Part shown: positions 60,600 through 64,000 of the stretch, one piece after another | Layout of the letters: each line of letters starts with the position of its first letter | How positions within the stretch are numbered: the first letter of the stretch is position 1 | Source of the DNA: Nymphaea colorata | Lineage: Eukaryota > Streptophyta > Magnoliopsida > Nymphaeales > Nymphaeaceae | DNA: 64,000 nucleotides | Direction: 5' to 3' | Assembly (NCBI RefSeq): GCF_008831285.2 | Contig: NC_045146.1 | Coordinates: 7,452,972-7,516,971 of the forward strand | Program-made: the position numbers and the translations under genes | The notes under the pieces: model-generated | Seen by the model: the letters and a program-made list of their open reading frames with translations, nothing else | Database searches by the model: none | What the model was told of the DNA's origin: nothing

Positions 60600-61247
60600 A
60601 ATGTTGTTTGTGTATATTGTATACATGTCAATTAGATGGATACATCAGAGATGAGATAATACTGTTTGTGTATATTTGTATACATGTCAATCATATCGAT
60701 ATGACATGGATGAGACAATGTTGTTTTTATGTATATATACATATATCTAACAATCATATGGATACATGATAGATGAGATAATGTTGTTGTTACACACATA
60801 TACATGACAATCATATGGATAGTTCATAGATGAGATAATACTATTCTTGCTTGAATATATATGACAATTATATCGAAAGATCAGAAATGAGATAATACTA
60901 TTGTTGTTTGAATATATATGATAATCATATAGACATATGAGAAATGAGATAATACTGTTCTTAGATAAATATATATGGCAATCATATAGATATATCAGAA
61001 ATAAGATAATACGGTTCTTTCATGAATATATATGACAACCATATGAAGATATTATATATAAGATAGTGTTGTTGTTGCTTGAAAATATATGACAATCATA
61101 TGGATATATCCGAGATGAGATAATGCTATTTTTGCTTGAAAATATATGACAATCATACTGATATATTAGAGATGAGATAATAAAGTTCATACATATATAT
61201 ATGACAATTATATGAATATATCAAAAATTATATAATATTATTTTTTC

Positions 61248-61304
<57 letters not shown>

Positions 61305-62310
61305 ACAAGATAATGCTATTTTTGCTTGAAAATATATGGCAATCATATTGATATATCAGAGATGAGATAATACGATTCATACATGTATATATGACAATCA
61401 TATGGATATATCGGAGATGAGATAATATTATTTTTGCTTGAATATATAGATATATATATATCTGAGATGCGATAATGCTATTTTTGCTTGAAAATATATG
61501 GCAATCACATAGATATATCAGAGATGAGAGAATATGGTTCATACATGTATATATGACAATCATATGGATATATCAGAGATGAAATAATATTATTTTTGCT
61601 TGAATATATATGACATTATATGGACATATCCGTGATAAGATAATATTGATTTTGCTTGTATATATATGACAATCATATGAATATATCCGAGATAAGATAA
61701 TATTGATTTTGCTTGCATAGATATATAACAATCATATGGATATATCCGAGATGAGATAATATTGTTTGCGTTGAATATATATGACAATCATATGTATATA
61801 TCATGGATGAGATAATGCAATTTTTGCTTGAAAATATATGAGAATCATATAGATATATTAGAGATACGATAATACAGTTCTTACATGTATATATGACAAC
61901 CCATATGGATATATCTGAGATGATATAATGTTGTTTTTGCTTGAATATATATGATTGTCATGTAGATATATTAGAGATAAGATAATATTGTTCTTACATG
62001 AATATACATATGACAACCATGTGGATATGTTAAGAGACGAGATAAGATTGTTCTTATACACATATATGATGTTTATATGGTTACATCATGGAAGAGATAA
62101 TACTATTATTACACATACATATTTGATAATCATATGGATAAATCATAGATGAAATGATCATGTTGTTACATAAATATCTATTACAACAATATGAATATAT
62201 AAGAGATGAGATAATATTGTTCTTGCTTGAACATATATGAGAACCACATGGATATATCCGTAACGATATATTGTTGTTCTTAGCTATCAATATGACAATC
62301 ATATGTACAT
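60600..62310. repeat. 57-60-bp minisatellite, roughly 29 units
   Basis: The unit has GATGAGATAATATTGTT, CTTGAATATATATGACAATC and ATATGGATATATCAGA in order. Starts of GAGATAATA recur near 60652, 60711, 60773, 60831, 60888, 60945 and onward to about 62210. A (TA)n tract has grown inside one unit at about 61251-61303. Because many units are 57 bp (19 codons), - strand frames remain open over several units with a repeated CHIFSSKNSII pattern. These are not genes. Confidence 0.9.
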
Positions 62311-62357
62311 ATTAAAACATAAATAAATGTTGTTATACATGTATATCCATCCATAGC

Positions 62358-62360
<3 letters not shown>

Positions 62361-62403
<43 letters not shown>
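62361..62403. repeat. (TA)n microsatellite
   Basis: About 21 TA units directly after the minisatellite. Confidence 0.95.
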
Positions 62404-62405
<2 letters not shown>

Positions 62406-64000
62406 TTGGCAACCTTATGTGCATGATAGAATTGAAATAGTGTTATTCATATCTATTTGTATTTATGAGAACAATATGAACACACTAGGGCACATATCAT
62501 GCTGCTCATACGTAGGTATATTCAAGGACATATGGACATCCATATGCATATAAGCATCGATAATGCTGTTCATGAAAATGTCATATTTCTTGTATAAATG
62601 TAATGAAATTGGAAAGCAATTCTCTTCAGAGATATGCTGACCTTAATGCTTTTTGTAACACAATATGATTAGAGTGATTAGAATTCTATATGGTAATGTT
62701 TTCTTTGGTACTTGAGCTTGTGGGTCCTTAGAATTGTGCTCAAGGCCGGGTTCCATGAGTAATTACTAGAATATGTTTTGATATGGCATATCCTTTGTTG
62801 ATACACAAAAGAACACCAAATATATCTTTTGCTATGGCACATGTGAATGTGAGCAGAGTCTGGGGGTTGGTTTTGTCTCGGGAGGTTAAGAGGTGGCATG
62901 AGCTCACTGTGGCTGCCCATTGCTTTGTCTGCACTGTACTGCCCACAAGGGCTCAGGGTTTTGTTTCTCTTTCTAATGGAGCGAGGCGTCTCCTAGTCCC
63001 TCAACTCGGGTGCCTAGAGGGGCTGGTCTATCACTTGGGCTATGGCTGGGTGGTTGAACAATCCTACTACAGTGCTGATCTATGATATCTCAGAAAGCTT
63101 TATTGTAGGTTACCCTTGGTCTTTGTGGACTGGTGAAGAATTGATTTTGTTTTGCCTGTGTTTGTACTCTCAGGGATTTCTGTTGATTCTCATCACTATG
63201 ACCATGCTCATCACTATGACCATGTTACTTTCTGTACCATGATGTTGAAAAATGCTAGTAAAAATACAATCTCAAGTTGGCACAGTGTCTACAAAATATG
63301 TTATTCAATTTTTTGCAAGTCAATGTTTGTTACAACAATCATATACAACTTATGAAGTACAATTTGATGAATATGGCATTGACCTTCTTTAATAATGAGC
63401 TACATAAGGCCAACAGAATAGGTTCCTAAAGAAGTACATGGAAATCATGGGTCTTAATGTTTGAAATCTTTTACCCTTTTAAATATATCTTTGGTGAGGT
63501 ATTTACTGAATAGTGATATGAAACTTTCAAAAGCCAAAGGAATAAGTTTCTAGAGAAATACATGGGAACCATGGCTCTTAAGGTTTGAAATTTTGTTTCC
63601 CTTTAGTTATATCTTTCATGAGATATTTGTTTAATAGCGATCTGAAACATCCAAATTGTTTAAAAATTTGCAATAACATTTTTTTATTATGCTCATATTG
63701 TAACAAGTAGCATGTAGTATCTACATACTTCAATTATGTTGCCGACGTGAATGGAGCAGATGGCAGATGCTTGATGTTCATTTCTTTCAAGTCCAATCAA
63801 CATGCAAATGATCTTCTAATTTCCTACTTCTATTCAATAATATACCAATTATAGTCACAATTGTGTTTTTTCAATATGCACAGCTACTAGATTTTGACTT
63901 AAGTTATTTTCACCATACAACAACATGAAGAAGACACTTATCTTCTTTTAGTTGTATGCAAATTTTTCACCTGAGTGCCTACAATGATCTATCAATGCTA
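62404..64000. other. Intergenic DNA with one GC-richer open stretch
   Basis: A 100-codon frame at 62783-63085 (+) lies in DNA clearly richer in G and C than its surroundings. Overlapping - strand frames compete with it. No family is recognised. An 18-bp word, CATCACTATGACCATG, is repeated twice near 63192-63226. Confidence 0.4.
63417..63654. repeat. Tandem duplication, 124 bp, two copies
   Basis: Units at 63417-63540 and 63541-63654 share AATA-GTT-CTA-AGAA-TACATGG, GTTTGAAAT and ATATCTTT-TGAG-TATTT. They differ at many sites, so the event is old. Confidence 0.85.

Noticed and set aside
61228-62061. Multi-unit - strand frames with repeated CHIFSSKNSII
   Set aside because: They follow from the 57-bp minisatellite period being a multiple of three.
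60600-62310. CRISPR-like array
   Set aside because: Units are contiguous and diverged, without unique spacers, and the DNA is plant nuclear.

Overview
The window is plant nuclear DNA, almost certainly from a flowering plant. Three things support this: a three-exon beta-tubulin gene with the classic plant exon sizes, chromodomain-carrying Ty3/gypsy retrotransposons (chromoviruses), and long AT-rich intergenic DNA full of decayed repeats. The species cannot be named from the sequence. Only one gene looks intact, the beta-tubulin gene at 25351-28533 (+, coding exons 394, 270 and 680 nt, 447 residues).

Region 1, about 1.2-19.6 kb, is a four-layer transposon nest that can be resolved to the base. 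The outermost layer is a decayed LINE reverse-transcriptase fragment, split into 1279-1509 and 19429-19611. Inside it sits element A, a degenerate Ty3/gypsy chromovirus on the + strand (1510-19423, target duplication ATTAC). Inside A's 3' LTR, directly after its TATA box, sits element B (6931-18818, ends TGATA...TATCA, target duplication GGAAC). B has about 3.0 kb of its own sequence without retroviral genes and is probably a solo LTR or non-autonomous element. Inside B sits element C, a younger chromovirus on the - strand (8122-16982, LTRs 8122-9461 and 15626-16982, target duplication TGTGG/CGTGG). C has lost its zinc knuckle, protease and most of reverse transcriptase. It still carries an 856-residue open frame for the end of RT, RNase H, integrase and a chromodomain, and that frame runs about 170 codons into the 3' LTR.

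Region 2, about 19.6-25.2 kb, is AT-rich spacer with a 402-bp-spaced direct duplication, possible MITE-like sequences and a long (TA)n tract about 0.6 kb upstream of the tubulin ATG. Region 3, 25.2-28.9 kb, is the tubulin gene with TATA box, AUG-free pyrimidine-rich leader, two introns and 3' UTR.

Region 4, 28.9-64 kb, holds no gene I can support as intact. It contains ancient dispersed repeats: an X/Y family at 37.6-39.1, 48.35-49.1 and 50.57-51.5 kb, and two more repeat pairs at 34.66/44.16 kb and 34.94/58.20 kb. It also contains fragments of a plant-mobile-domain-like protein (49.45 kb), a LINE on the - strand (56.1-56.8 kb) and a Ty3/gypsy integrase (60.0 kb). Local arrays include a 57-bp minisatellite of roughly 29 units (60.6-62.3 kb), a degenerate minisatellite of about 37 bp at 40.3 kb, and several two-copy tandem duplications. 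No tRNA, rRNA, CRISPR or bacterial-type system was seen. All repeat comparisons were made by eye.
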